From assembly GCA_902465605.1 (NCBI GenBank), contig CABQNT010000026.1:1-23406 (forward strand): a DNA stretch of 23,406 nucleotides. Reading direction: 5' to 3'. The notes beneath the pieces were generated by a model. It was not told the origin of the DNA. It saw only the letters and a program-made list of their open reading frames with translations, and did not search any database. The translations under genes and the position numbers were made by a program. The stretch comes from Prevotella sp902465605 (GTDB lineage Bacteria; Bacteroidota; Bacteroidia; Bacteroidales; Bacteroidaceae). Below are positions 15,945 through 23,406 of this stretch, piece after piece. The first letter of the stretch is position 1, and every line of letters begins with the position of its first letter.

Positions 15945-16538
15945 TTATTTTGCAAACCATTGGTGGATAGCCGTGTCATAGTGGCTGCTCACCCCAAAGG
16001 CACGCTCGGCAAACTGCTTCCTCTCTTCGAGCGTGGTCTGCGCGCCATTCTTGTCAAGGATTGCCTGCAACATGCCATATTCGTTCTTGCTGGGCACGAT
16101 AACCACATCGTTGAAGTTTTTAGCACCAGCGCGAATCAGGGAGATACCCCCAATGTCAATCTTCTCAATGATTTCTTGCTCTGAAGCACCACTGGCCACT
16201 GTCTCCTCGAAAGGATAAAGGTCAACCACCACCAAGTCGATTGCCGGGATGTCATATTGCTGCATCTGCGCACGGTCGCCCTCGTTTTCACGACGGGCAA
16301 GGATGCCACCGAACACCTTGGGGTGCAACGTCTTGACGCGTCCACCCAAGATAGATGGATAAGAAGTGACGCTCTCCACCGTTTGACATTCGTAGCCCAA
16401 CGACTCAATAAACCGTTGTGTGCCACCTGTTGAAAGGAATTTTACGCCCTCAGAATGCAGCTTTGCCAACAGTGCCTCCAATCCATCTTTGTGAAAGACG
16501 GAAACCAACGCTGTTTTAATTTGTTTTACTCCAGCCAT
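15945..16538 (-). CDS. purH: One-domain PurH: IMP cyclohydrolase without transformylase
   Basis: The 197-residue protein matches only the amino half of bifunctional PurH, the MGS-like domain that closes FAICAR to IMP, the last step of purine synthesis. Family blocks visible are FLSTGGT, GGRVKTLHPK, VVVDLYPFEETV and KIDIGGISLIRAGAKNF. The usual protein is about 510-520 residues, with an AICAR transformylase half, which is absent: the frame stops after SSHYDTAIHQWFAK, close to the normal domain border, and the following 69 bp lead straight to mreB. Start ATG is 16536-16538 (MAGVKQIKT); an earlier in-frame ATG at 16595 would add 19 residues not typical of the family. Either a deletion or a split-gene arrangement could explain it. 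Confidence 0.8.
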   Translation of the reverse strand: MAGVKQIKTALVSVFHKDGLEALLAKLHSEGVKFLSTGGTQRFIESLGYECQTVESVTSYPSILGGRVKTLHPKVFGGILARRENEGDRAQMQQYDIPAIDLVVVDLYPFEETVASGASEQEIIEKIDIGGISLIRAGAKNFNDVVIVPSKNEYGMLQAILDKNGAQTTLEERKQFAERAFGVSSHYDTAIHQWFAK

Positions 16539-16559
16539 ATTTTTATGTGTATTTGGCCA

Positions 16560-16567
16560 CAAAGTTA
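16560..16567 (-). promoter_or_regulatory. Putative -7 box for the purH-mre-mrdA-rodA operon
   Basis: The - strand reads TAACTTTG, matching TAnnTTTG, 21 bp upstream of the purH start. A good -33 at 19-21 bp is not evident. It would give a short leader and could drive the whole six-gene set, because no other clear box appears before rodA. Confidence 0.55.
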
Positions 16568-16780
16568 CGAAAAACCCTTGAATGAACCGCATCAATGATT
16601 GTAAAAAACGTTATTTTACATAGAATACGCACGGTACTTTCAATGAAAAAGGTTTTTTGATGTGAAATTGAAATTCGCCACGAAAGAAAAAGTGATGCGA
16701 ATCCTTGGTGCGACCCTACGCTGCACGCCCTATTCGCCTCATTTCACCCGTGGGTCGCCCAAGTATTTGGGGTGGATTTT

Positions 16781-16886
16781 CAAACTCCATGACTTTGGTG
16801 TGTAAACTCCATAACTTTGGATGGCAAACCCAATGACTTTGGACGCTAAACTCAATGACATTGGTGGGCAATCTACATGCTTGCGG
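16781..16886 (+). repeat. 22-bp tandem repeat units (family copy B)
   Basis: Four full 22-base units (16781-16802, 16803-16824, 16825-16846, 16847-16868) are followed by a partial unit (16869-16886). The first 17 bases are well kept, for example CAAACTCCATGACTTTG, and the last five vary. The partial unit begins CAATCTACATGC, the form seen in copy A. The 20 or so bases before the array (GTATTTGGGGTGGATTTT) also resemble those before copy A (GTATGGGCGATGGATTT). Nothing else is seen in the 550 bp between the purH start and the next stop except the hairpin at 17004-17083. Confidence 0.8.
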
Positions 16887-17003
16887 AAAAATGTTCTAAA
16901 TAGCTGGGAAACAAGAGAATACAAGTATGGAATTTGGGAGCGGGGTATGAGGTAAAAGCCGCGTGATTGTTTTCCGCCACAAGTCAGTTTATCACAAAAA
17001 CAT

Positions 17004-17083
17004 GTTGCCCCATCTTGTTTCACTTGGCAGTATCGATGGCCCTGAAAAATCAGCTACCAGCCAGGAAAACAAGATGAGGCAAC
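17004..17083. repeat. Long inverted repeat downstream of the M3 peptidase
   Basis: GTTGCCCCATCTTGTTT (17004-17020) pairs with AAACAAGATGAGGCAAC (17067-17083) with one mismatch, and partial complementarity continues inward. It lies 42 bp after the peptidase stop on the - strand and could protect or end that transcript, but no T-run follows on either strand. It may equally belong to the repeat region beside the 22-bp array. Confidence 0.6.
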
Positions 17084-17124
17084 GCTCAAATTGAAAATCT
17101 AATCAATAGTCAGACGAAGACCTA

Positions 17125-19272
17125 TCAAAGTCCACGAGCCTTCAACAAGGCCTTGGCATCTGGTGCTTTCAAGCCTGTAAAGTCGCAGAACATCTGCATC
17201 AGGTCGCCCGTGTTGCCACGGCTAAGCACCTTGTCACGGAAAGCCTGACCTACCTCTGGTTTCAGTGGGCCATGCGCTTTGAAGTAGTCGGCCACGTTAA
17301 CGGCCAGCACCTCCGACCACAGATAGCTGTAATAGCCAGCCGCATAGCCGCCGCCCCACACATGGTTGAAGTACGAGGTAGAATAGCGTGGAGGAATCTG
17401 TACATTGTAAAGTCCAATTCCTTGGAGCGCCTTTGTCTCAAACTCGCCAGCCTTGTCGGCCGCAGGAATTTGCGATGAAGGCATGTTGTGCCAAGCCAAA
17501 TCCAGACAGGTGGCTGCCAAGTTTTCGCCCAAAGCGTAGGCTGAATGGAATTGAAGTGAGTTGAGCATCTTCTGTTTCAACTCTTCCGGCATGGGCTTTT
17601 GGGTCTTATAATGCTTGGCGAAGTTAGCAAACACTTCGGGAATGACGGCAAACGACTCGTTAAACTGTGAGGGCATCTCTACGAAGTCGCGCGTCACGGC
17701 TGTTCCACTCAACGTGTTGTACTTACAATTCGAGAGCATTCCGTGCAGTGCATGGCCAAACTCGTGGAACATGGTGGTTGCCTCATCCCAAGTAAGCAAC
17801 GTGGGTTGTCCCTCCGGAGCCTTGGCAAAGTTGCACACATTATATATAATAGGCAACTGGTTGCGCAGCTTGCTTTGCTTGGCAAACGAGCTCATCCATG
17901 CGCCACCGCGCTTGGTTGGCCGGCGGAAATAGTCAACATAGAACAATGCCAGCTGCTTGCCATCCTTGTCCATCACGTCGAACACCTTCATGTCCTTGTG
18001 GTACGTAGGCAGGTCGGTACGCTCTTTGAAAGAGAGTCCGTAAGCCTTGTTGGCGGCAAAGAACACGCCATTAACCAGTACAGAGTCGAGGTTGAAATAG
18101 GGTTTCACCTCATCTTCCGAGAAGTTGAACTGCTCTTTCTTCATCTTAGCCGAATAATAGAACCGGTCGTAAGGCTGCAATTTGAAATCAGTTCCCATGG
18201 TTTTCTGCGCATACGCCTCGATAGCGCGCGTTTCTTCATCGGCCTTTGCCGTGTAAGCACCAATCAACTGCTTGAGGAAAGCGTTCAAATTGTCCATATT
18301 TTTCGCCATGGTATTGTCCAGCGAGTAGGCCGCATAATTCTTGAATCCCATCAGTTCGGCCTTCTCTGCCCGCAACTTTGCCATCTCAACGATGATGGGG
18401 AAGGTGTTGAATTTTCCTGTTCCGTCGGCACGATGAATAGAAGCATTGAACACACGCTCGCGCAACGCACGGTTTTCAAGGCTTGCCAAGATGGGCTGTT
18501 GCGTGGTGTTGGTAATCACGATGCAGTAAGGCGCCTTGCCATCGCGGCTCTCAGCGTCTTTCTTGCACTGTGCGATATCCGCCTCACTCAGTCCTGCGAG
18601 GTCTTCAACCTTGTCCACCCAAATGGCCGCTTCGTTGGTAGCTTTTGGCAACATGTTACCAAAATCCTGCTGCAATTTGGCTATTTTGTTGTTGATTTCC
18701 TCCATGCGCTTTTTCTTATCTGCCGGCAACAAAGCCCCAGAACGTACGAAGTTCTTATACACTTCTTCCAACAACTTTTTGTCTTCGCCTTGCAATTGAT
18801 CGTGTTCGTGATCGTAAACATAATTGATTCGGTCGAAGAACGGTTGGTTGAACGATATCTCGTTGCCGAAATCGGTGAGCAAAGGCACTGCCTCGTTCTC
18901 TACTTCTTCCAGCTCAGGGGTCTTGTCTGCGCTGGTAAGTCCGAAGAAGATGCTTGTTACTCGGTCGAGCAATACCCCACTCTTTTCGTAAGCCAGAATG
19001 GTGTTCTCGAATGTCGCCGAGTCTTTGTTGTCCACAATGGCCTTGATGGCCTCACGCTGTTGTTCGATACCAGCTTTAATCGCTGGCAAAAAATGTTCGG
19101 TTTTGATTTTACTAAAATCAGGCGCGCCAAAAGGTAGCGTGCTCTCTTTCATCAAAGGGTTGTTGTCCAAATCGGCTCCTTTCTTGTCCGTGCAGCCCGT
19201 TAGTGTGGTTGCACACAGGGCCGCGCATAACATTGTAATTCCTAAAAAAGATTTTCTAAAATAATGATACAT
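17125..19272 (-). CDS. dcp: M3-family metallopeptidase (peptidyl-dipeptidase Dcp type), lipoprotein
   Basis: The 715-residue zinc peptidase cuts short peptides. It carries the family motif HEFGHALHG with zinc ligands His503 and His507, and a conserved block PPRYSTSYFNHVWGGGYAAGYYSY near the end that forms the substrate side. The amino end is a lipoprotein signal with lipobox TLTGC, so it is exported and anchored, unlike cytoplasmic E. coli Dcp. The start is set at ATG 19270-19272 (MYHYFRKS); 28 upstream in-frame codons lack signal character. It stands alone on the - strand, divergent from porT, with 324 bp between. A role in recycling peptides for amino-acid use is inferred. Confidence 0.88.
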   Translation of the reverse strand: MYHYFRKSFLGITMLCAALCATTLTGCTDKKGADLDNNPLMKESTLPFGAPDFSKIKTEHFLPAIKAGIEQQREAIKAIVDNKDSATFENTILAYEKSGVLLDRVTSIFFGLTSADKTPELEEVENEAVPLLTDFGNEISFNQPFFDRINYVYDHEHDQLQGEDKKLLEEVYKNFVRSGALLPADKKKRMEEINNKIAKLQQDFGNMLPKATNEAAIWVDKVEDLAGLSEADIAQCKKDAESRDGKAPYCIVITNTTQQPILASLENRALRERVFNASIHRADGTGKFNTFPIIVEMAKLRAEKAELMGFKNYAAYSLDNTMAKNMDNLNAFLKQLIGAYTAKADEETRAIEAYAQKTMGTDFKLQPYDRFYYSAKMKKEQFNFSEDEVKPYFNLDSVLVNGVFFAANKAYGLSFKERTDLPTYHKDMKVFDVMDKDGKQLALFYVDYFRRPTKRGGAWMSSFAKQSKLRNQLPIIYNVCNFAKAPEGQPTLLTWDEATTMFHEFGHALHGMLSNCKYNTLSGTAVTRDFVEMPSQFNESFAVIPEVFANFAKHYKTQKPMPEELKQKMLNSLQFHSAYALGENLAATCLDLAWHNMPSSQIPAADKAGEFETKALQGIGLYNVQIPPRYSTSYFNHVWGGGYAAGYYSYLWSEVLAVNVADYFKAHGPLKPEVGQAFRDKVLSRGNTGDLMQMFCDFTGLKAPDAKALLKARGL

Positions 19273-19596
19273 AGTTTTTATGATTTTGGTTACATTCTTT
19301 CTACACTGGTGGTGTTGGTGTATGGACTGGCATTCATCCAACGATTTTTCATTCATCCATCCACCCGCATGTCCTCACAACAAAACTTGCTGGTAGACGA
19401 AAAAACCGTGCAAAACGCTCAACAAGTTTTCTTTAGATGGGATAGCTTGTCAACAAAAATAAGCATATTTTTTGAGATAACTATAAGATTGACACTTTTT
19501 TCAAAACTATTAAGAACTTTGTGCTTCTGCTTTTTATCTATAAAACCCTACACGTCCGACGCAATATCCGCCGAAAAATAGCGTTAATGATACATC
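19273..19596. other. Divergent promoter region, M3 peptidase and porT
   Basis: No gene is seen. For porT a promoter-like pair exists at 19489-19521: TTG (19489-19491) and, 22 bp on, GAACTTTG (19514-19521), which has GA instead of TA in the -7 box. For the peptidase, - strand TAGTTTTG (19502-19509) fits the box but lies 230 bp from the start, so its assignment is doubtful. The two boxes overlap. Confidence 0.35.
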
Positions 19597-20343
19597 ATGA
19601 AGAAGGTTTTTCAGATTCTGCTGTTGGCTCTATGCGCGATGGTTGCCTATGCACAGCCCGACCGGACGGTGCAAAATCGGCCGTATACCGACCTGCGCCC
19701 GTTCCATTTTGGCGTGCTGCTGGGCACTCATTTTCAGGACATTGAGTTCAATAACGTTGGCACACAGCACATTACTCACGAGGATGGCTCGACGAGCGAA
19801 GCACTCATCACAACCGATCAAGACCGCTGGGACGCAGGTTTAACGGTGGGCGTGCTGGGCGAATTCAGACTGAGTACCAACTTTCAGTTCCGCATCGCCC
19901 CTGCCATGTACTTCGGTAATCGCCACCTGACGTTTCACAATTTCAACAAACAGGATGCGAATGGGCAGCCCATCGAAGAGCGACAAGATATCAAGACGGC
20001 GTACATTTCTACCGCACTCGACTTGATTTTTGCCGCACCTCGCTTCAACAACCATCGTCCTTACCTCATGGCTGGCGTCAATCCCATGGTGAATTTGAGT
20101 GGCAACAGTGATCAATACGTTGCCTTGAAGCGATATGAAACATTCGCAGAGGTTGGGTTTGGCTGCGATTTCTACCTACCTTATTTCAAATTAAGACCCG
20201 AATTGAAGTTTTTGTTTGGCCTGACCAACAGTTACGATGCCAAGCATGCGGACAGTTTGAAGGACAAAAACATGATTCCGTATGCCAAATCCGTGGATCG
20301 ATCTCGGTCCAAAATGATTGTGCTCACCTTCTATTTTGAATAA
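19597..20343 (+). CDS. porT: PorT, outer-membrane beta-barrel of type IX secretion
   Basis: The 248-residue protein has a Sec signal peptide ending near AYAQ and alternating-hydrophobicity strands of an outer-membrane barrel, ending in a Phe-containing strand (IVLTFYFE). The blocks LRPFHFGVLLGTHFQD, RYETFAEVGFGCDFYLPYF and LRPELKFLFGL match the PorT family of the type IX secretion system. In Porphyromonas gingivalis PorT loss abolishes gingipain export. The rest of the secretion machinery is not in the window. A strong terminator follows at 20412-20435. Confidence 0.85.
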   Translation: MKKVFQILLLALCAMVAYAQPDRTVQNRPYTDLRPFHFGVLLGTHFQDIEFNNVGTQHITHEDGSTSEALITTDQDRWDAGLTVGVLGEFRLSTNFQFRIAPAMYFGNRHLTFHNFNKQDANGQPIEERQDIKTAYISTALDLIFAAPRFNNHRPYLMAGVNPMVNLSGNSDQYVALKRYETFAEVGFGCDFYLPYFKLRPELKFLFGLTNSYDAKHADSLKDKNMIPYAKSVDRSRSKMIVLTFYFE

Positions 20344-20411
20344 AAAACAGCGGCTTACAACCCTTCCAGCACATCATCAGTGCCACGGATTGCAAACCGC
20401 TATTTGATATC

Positions 20412-20435
20412 AAGGCGCTGCTTCGGCGCCTTTTT
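20412..20435 (+). terminator. Rho-independent terminator after porT
   Basis: AAGGCGC-TGCTTCG-GCGCCTT (20412-20432) is followed by TTT and more T-rich DNA. The T-run is on the + strand, matching porT. The convergent gene ends at 20438, so its stop codon lies inside the same 30 bp. Confidence 0.8.
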
Positions 20436-20437
20436 CC

Positions 20438-21286
20438 TTATTTTTTCTTGGCGAAAGAGAGTTTGAGTTTTCCTACAAATACAGCGTGTTTGCCGTTCTG
20501 ATCGACGGGAATCTCTTTTCCATCCAGGTTCTTTGCGTACATCAGGGTCTTGAAATAGGAGTGCGAATGACCGCCCAAGACCAAGTCGATATACCGCGAC
20601 CCTGCAATCATGGCTTTATCTCCTTCGCGGCTATCCAGCCATCCCAAATGTGAAATACAAATCACCAGGTCGCATTTCTTGTCGCGCTTGAGCATCAGAG
20701 CCGTGTCGTGCGCCGTCTTCACAGGGTCCAAATACCGCACACCCTTGCATTTTTGGGCATCAACCAGTCCATCTAAAGCCGGCGAAAGACCGAAGACACC
20801 AATCTTAATGCCTTTGCGCTTGATGATTAAGTAAGGCTTGACCAAACCCTCACAAGGCGTTCCCGTGAAATCGTAGTTGGTGCAGACGATGGGAAACCGC
20901 AGGTTTCGGAGGATAAAAGCGAGGTTCTCCATGCCGAAATCAAACTCATGGTTGCCAATCGTACCCGCATCGTAGCCCATCCTGTTCATCAGCTTCAACT
21001 CCACTTCACCTTTGTAAAGGGTGTAATAAGGTGAACCTTGACTAAAGTCACCGCTATCGAACAGCAACAAATCGGGGTCTTTCTTCCGCTCTTGCTTCAG
21101 CATCTCGATGCGGCGAATGAATCCACCTCGGCCCGCCAACATCGTGTCGGCCAAATTGGGATTCAAGGGATAAATGCAACTATGCGTGTCGTTGGTGTGC
21201 AGAATGGTCAAGGTTTTGTCTTGCGCCGCCATTGGCATCACGGCCATCATGAGCAACGCCATGGTTACAAACAGGTATCTCTTCAT
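20438..21286 (-). CDS. 5'-nucleotidase, metallophosphatase domain as a separate gene
   Basis: The 282-residue protein has a Sec signal (VMPMAAQD end) and then a calcineurin-like metallophosphatase domain of the UshA family: LHTNDTHSC with metal-binding Asp and His, DSGDFSQGS, GNHEFDFG with the catalytic Asn-His, and GGHSHS. It should hydrolyse nucleotides or related phosphates in the periplasm. The carboxyl-terminal substrate-binding domain of the usual 550-residue enzyme is absent and is supplied by the gene just upstream, 32 bp away. The start is set at ATG 21284-21286, since ten upstream codons are lysine-rich and precede the signal peptide. Confidence 0.85.
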   Translation of the reverse strand: MKRYLFVTMALLMMAVMPMAAQDKTLTILHTNDTHSCIYPLNPNLADTMLAGRGGFIRRIEMLKQERKKDPDLLLFDSGDFSQGSPYYTLYKGEVELKLMNRMGYDAGTIGNHEFDFGMENLAFILRNLRFPIVCTNYDFTGTPCEGLVKPYLIIKRKGIKIGVFGLSPALDGLVDAQKCKGVRYLDPVKTAHDTALMLKRDKKCDLVICISHLGWLDSREGDKAMIAGSRYIDLVLGGHSHSYFKTLMYAKNLDGKEIPVDQNGKHAVFVGKLKLSFAKKK

Positions 21287-21318
21287 TTGTTTTTTCTCCT
21301 TCTTTTTGATGGTCAAAT

Positions 21319-22083
21319 CTATTCTATGACAATTCTTCCTTCTATCTTCGCGTCTACTTCCTCATGCTTTGCCGCCTGTTGTTTGAAGTAGTCTATGATG
21401 ATGAAGCGCACGTTGTTCTCGTGAACCTGTGGCGACACCACATCCGTCTTTTGCTTGAAGGCCACGAGTTTGTCATTGCCCTGTGCGAGATAGTCCAAGG
21501 TTGCGATGCGATATTTGGCGTCTGGATTTATTTCTTTCCCGTTAATCAAGGCCGATTTGAGTCGTCCATCCCTGGTAATCACCAACCGCACCTCCCGGCT
21601 CACGCCTTCACCACCCACGCTAGCCATCTGCTCAAAGAGTTGTTGAACCTGCGCTCCGGTGAGCGTAAGCAGGCAAAGTTTGTTCTCAAAGGGCGCCACA
21701 TCCACCACGTCGCCAATGGTTACGTCGCCCTTGACCAATGCCGCACGGATGCCACCCATATTATATACGCCGAAATCGGGTGCATCGTTGGCTTTCTTTG
21801 CGCCCCACACCAGGATGTCGGCCAATAAGTTTGACAGCGTGCTTTCAGGTCGTTTCACACTCATGTCACGCGCCACACGTCCCACAACTGGTCCCATGAG
21901 GCTGTCAATATCTTCTTTATAAGGTCGCATCAACATCTCAACAACCTTGTCATGCGTGGCATCATAGCGCTGGTCTACCACGATACGCGTGCGCTGAACG
22001 CTCGTGAGTTGGTACTGATGTACGCACGACGCACACACCATGCACATGCCAATGCACGCACCTACTAATCGTTTTTGCATCAT
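21319..22083 (-). CDS. 5'-nucleotidase carboxyl-terminal domain as separate lipoprotein
   Basis: The 254-residue protein matches the carboxyl domain of UshA-type 5'-nucleotidases: NLLADILVWGAKK, GGIRAALVKGDVTIGDVVDVAPFEN split over the conserved region, and LTGAQVQQLFEQM. This domain normally holds the adenine-stacking site. The amino end is a lipoprotein signal (CMVCASC). It precedes the phosphatase-domain gene on the same strand with 32 bp between, so the normal domain order is reversed at gene level; the two products may act together. Two adjacent ATG codons (22081-22083 and 22078-22080) can start it. Confidence 0.85.
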   Translation of the reverse strand: MMQKRLVGACIGMCMVCASCVHQYQLTSVQRTRIVVDQRYDATHDKVVEMLMRPYKEDIDSLMGPVVGRVARDMSVKRPESTLSNLLADILVWGAKKANDAPDFGVYNMGGIRAALVKGDVTIGDVVDVAPFENKLCLLTLTGAQVQQLFEQMASVGGEGVSREVRLVITRDGRLKSALINGKEINPDAKYRIATLDYLAQGNDKLVAFKQKTDVVSPQVHENNVRFIIIDYFKQQAAKHEEVDAKIEGRIVIE

Positions 22084-22105
22084 ACAAAATATTGTTTTTA
22101 TTGTA

Positions 22106-22113
22106 CAAAGATA
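22106..22113 (-). promoter_or_regulatory. Putative -7 box for the split 5'-nucleotidase genes
   Basis: The - strand reads TATCTTTG, matching TAnnTTTG, 23 bp before the start of the carboxyl-domain gene. A -33 at proper spacing is not clear. The two genes are likely transcribed together from here. Confidence 0.55.
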
Positions 22114-22271
22114 ATTAAAGCATTCGCATCTATCCCTTTAACCTGTAATCTTATAATATAATTTAACAACTATCCATCACGACAGGTAACTATTCAGCAA
22201 TATTGTTCATGACAAATTCTTTCTCAGCACTAACTTGACTATCAACCAGAACACGACTCTTTCATTTAAAA

Positions 22272-23351
22272 ACCTGAGTTCGGGATAAGAAAATGATGAA
22301 AAAAGTTGGTAATCTCGCTATGTTTTTGTACCTTTATATATGAATATCAATAAGTTACAAATATTATAGCGATGATTACCAAAGACAAAATTACAGAGAT
22401 TTTTTGTCTTGCAGATGACTTCTGCAAGGAATTTGATGCAGAAATAGCAAAACTGGCTCTGCAGGAGCCTGACGGCATCAAGCATCGAAAGCGTAAATGG
22501 CGAATGAGCCGTGCGGAGATCATGACTATTCTCATCTGTTTCCACTTCAATGACTTCCGCAATTTCAAGCATTACTATCTATTTTATGTCAGGGAGCACA
22601 TGAGGGATTTATTTCCCGAGCAACTCTCCTATAACCGTTTCATAGAACTGGTATCAAGAGTTGCCGTTGAGATGATGCTGTTTCTGCAAGTGTGCTGTCT
22701 GGGACGTTGTACCGGAATAAGTTTCATAGACAGCACGTCCATCCCTGTGTGCCACAACAAGCGCATCCGTCGCAATAGGGTGTTCAAGGAATACGCTTCA
22801 ATAGGGAAAAGCACGATGGGATGGTATTTCGGCTTCAAGCTGCACTTGACTTGCAACGAGCGTGGAGAGTTGGTCAACTTCATGTTCACCAAGGCGAATG
22901 TGGATGATAGGGATGAAAGAGTGTTCAACAGGCTCAGTGACAACCTCTTCGGTAAGTTGTTTGCTGATAATGGGTATATATCCCTAGGGCTTTTCGAAAG
23001 ATTATACAATGACGGCATTAACCTTGTCACGGGGCTGAGGAGTAACATGAAGAACAAACTAATACCCTTGTATGACAAAATATTACTCAGAAAGAGATCG
23101 ATCATAGAAACCATCAATGATGAACTGAAAAACGTGGCACAGCTGGTACACTCCAGACATAGGAGCGTTTTTAATTTTGCCATAAATGCACTGTCGGCAC
23201 TTGCAGCCTACTGTTTCTTTGAGAAGAAGCCGGCTATCAATGTAGATTTCTGTATAGACCGACAAGGACAGCAGCTTACACTGTTCTAAACCAGTCATAT
23301 CAGAGTTCGATGGAAGTTTATTGATAACCTCTGTCTCAAGATAGAAGAGAC
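22272..23351 (+). mobile_element. IS982-family insertion sequence
   Basis: The left end is placed at ACCTGAGTTCGGGATAAG (22272-22289), in the style of IS982 ends in Bacteroidetes. One complete transposase gene follows. The expected inverted copy (CTTATCCCGAACTCAGGT) is not visible to the right; instead a same-orientation partial match, AGAGTTCGATGGAAG, occurs at 23301-23315. The right boundary is therefore unresolved, and the coordinate given is only the point before the next IS-like end. Confidence 0.6.
22372..23289 (+). CDS. IS982-family transposase
   Basis: The 305-residue transposase is full length for IS982 (about 290-305). A DDE triad is visible: Asp in SFIDSTSIPVCH, Asp in FADNGYIS, and Glu in SIIETINDELK. 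The fold is the DDE_Tnp family and the amino end has a helix-rich segment with RKRKWRMSRAEIMTI. No stop or frameshift interrupts it, so it may be active. It is in + orientation, head-on to the split 5'-nucleotidase genes, with about 290 AT-rich bp between. Confidence 0.9.
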   Translation: MITKDKITEIFCLADDFCKEFDAEIAKLALQEPDGIKHRKRKWRMSRAEIMTILICFHFNDFRNFKHYYLFYVREHMRDLFPEQLSYNRFIELVSRVAVEMMLFLQVCCLGRCTGISFIDSTSIPVCHNKRIRRNRVFKEYASIGKSTMGWYFGFKLHLTCNERGELVNFMFTKANVDDRDERVFNRLSDNLFGKLFADNGYISLGLFERLYNDGINLVTGLRSNMKNKLIPLYDKILLRKRSIIETINDELKNVAQLVHSRHRSVFNFAINALSALAAYCFFEKKPAINVDFCIDRQGQQLTLF

Positions 23352-23406
23352 GAGACCTCTGCAAAACTCATTGTTCAAAATTTGCTCATTTCATCATATT
23401 TTTGTA
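23352..23406 (+). mobile_element. Probable left end of another IS, running off the window
   Basis: GAGACCTCTGCAAAACTCA (23352-23370) has the style of terminal repeats of Bacteroidetes IS5/IS4-like elements. A TATTTTTG box (23397-23404) that could drive a transposase lies near the window end. No coding sequence is visible, so the assignment is weak. Confidence 0.4.

Noticed and set aside
16781..16886. CRISPR array
   Set aside because: Units are directly adjacent, spacers would be only five bases and no cas genes are seen.
16739..17023. A 94-residue - strand frame over the 22-bp array
   Set aside because: It is the shadow of tandem repeats whose period breaks reading frame; no start context or family features.
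17743..19137. A 464-residue + strand frame opposite the M3 peptidase
   Set aside because: It is antisense to a gene with HEFGH and full family length; no motifs of its own.

Overview
The window looks like chromosomal DNA from a Bacteroidales bacterium, most likely Prevotella or a close relative. The evidence is the gene set: Bacteroidetes-specific GldH and PorT, a cysteine-rich RicT/PSP1 protein downstream of holB, the purH-mreB-mreC-mreD-mrdA-rodA order, and DUF4369-TlpA and SusD-era style lipoprotein signals. Many genes also carry the Bacteroidetes -7 promoter box TAnnTTTG. The genus is inferred by eye and not tested by any search.

Left third (1-7163) is an accessory, rearranged region. 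It holds a secreted alpha/beta hydrolase preceded by a run of 11 G, a truncated IS transposase, and a group II intron (about 1705-3571) sitting directly behind a bidirectional terminator hairpin. Next come an AT-rich lipoprotein serine protease, a possible 25-residue membrane peptide bracketed by short repeats, and a TlpA-like thioredoxin lipid-envelope protein whose promoter looks derived from the 5' end of the same IS family. The gene-free stretch 6306-7163 is packed with repeats: four exact-length 22-bp tandem units, a nested foldback of about 195 bp and a duplicated palindromic box.

Middle (7164-17124) is core genome. On the + strand holB, ricT and gldH form a compact cluster. Convergent to it, on the - strand, is the cell-shape operon: a one-domain purH (IMP cyclohydrolase only), mreB, mreC, mreD, mrdA (PBP2) and rodA, with small gaps and a 20-bp overlap at the end. 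MreB/C/D position the elongation machinery, while RodA (glycan polymerase) and PBP2 (transpeptidase) build the lateral wall. A second array of the same 22-bp repeat lies upstream of this operon.

Right third (17125-23406): an M3-family lipoprotein oligopeptidase (-), PorT (+, outer-membrane barrel of the type IX secretion system), and a 5'-nucleotidase split into two separate genes with the C-terminal domain first (-). After these comes an intact IS982-family transposase and what looks like the terminal repeat of yet another IS running off the end. GldH and PorT together suggest that the genome encodes type IX secretion.

I found no tRNA, rRNA or CRISPR array. The most unusual items are the 22-bp repeat family at two loci, the intron that separates the protease gene from its own terminator, the Glu-for-Asp change in the protease triad, and the one-domain PurH.
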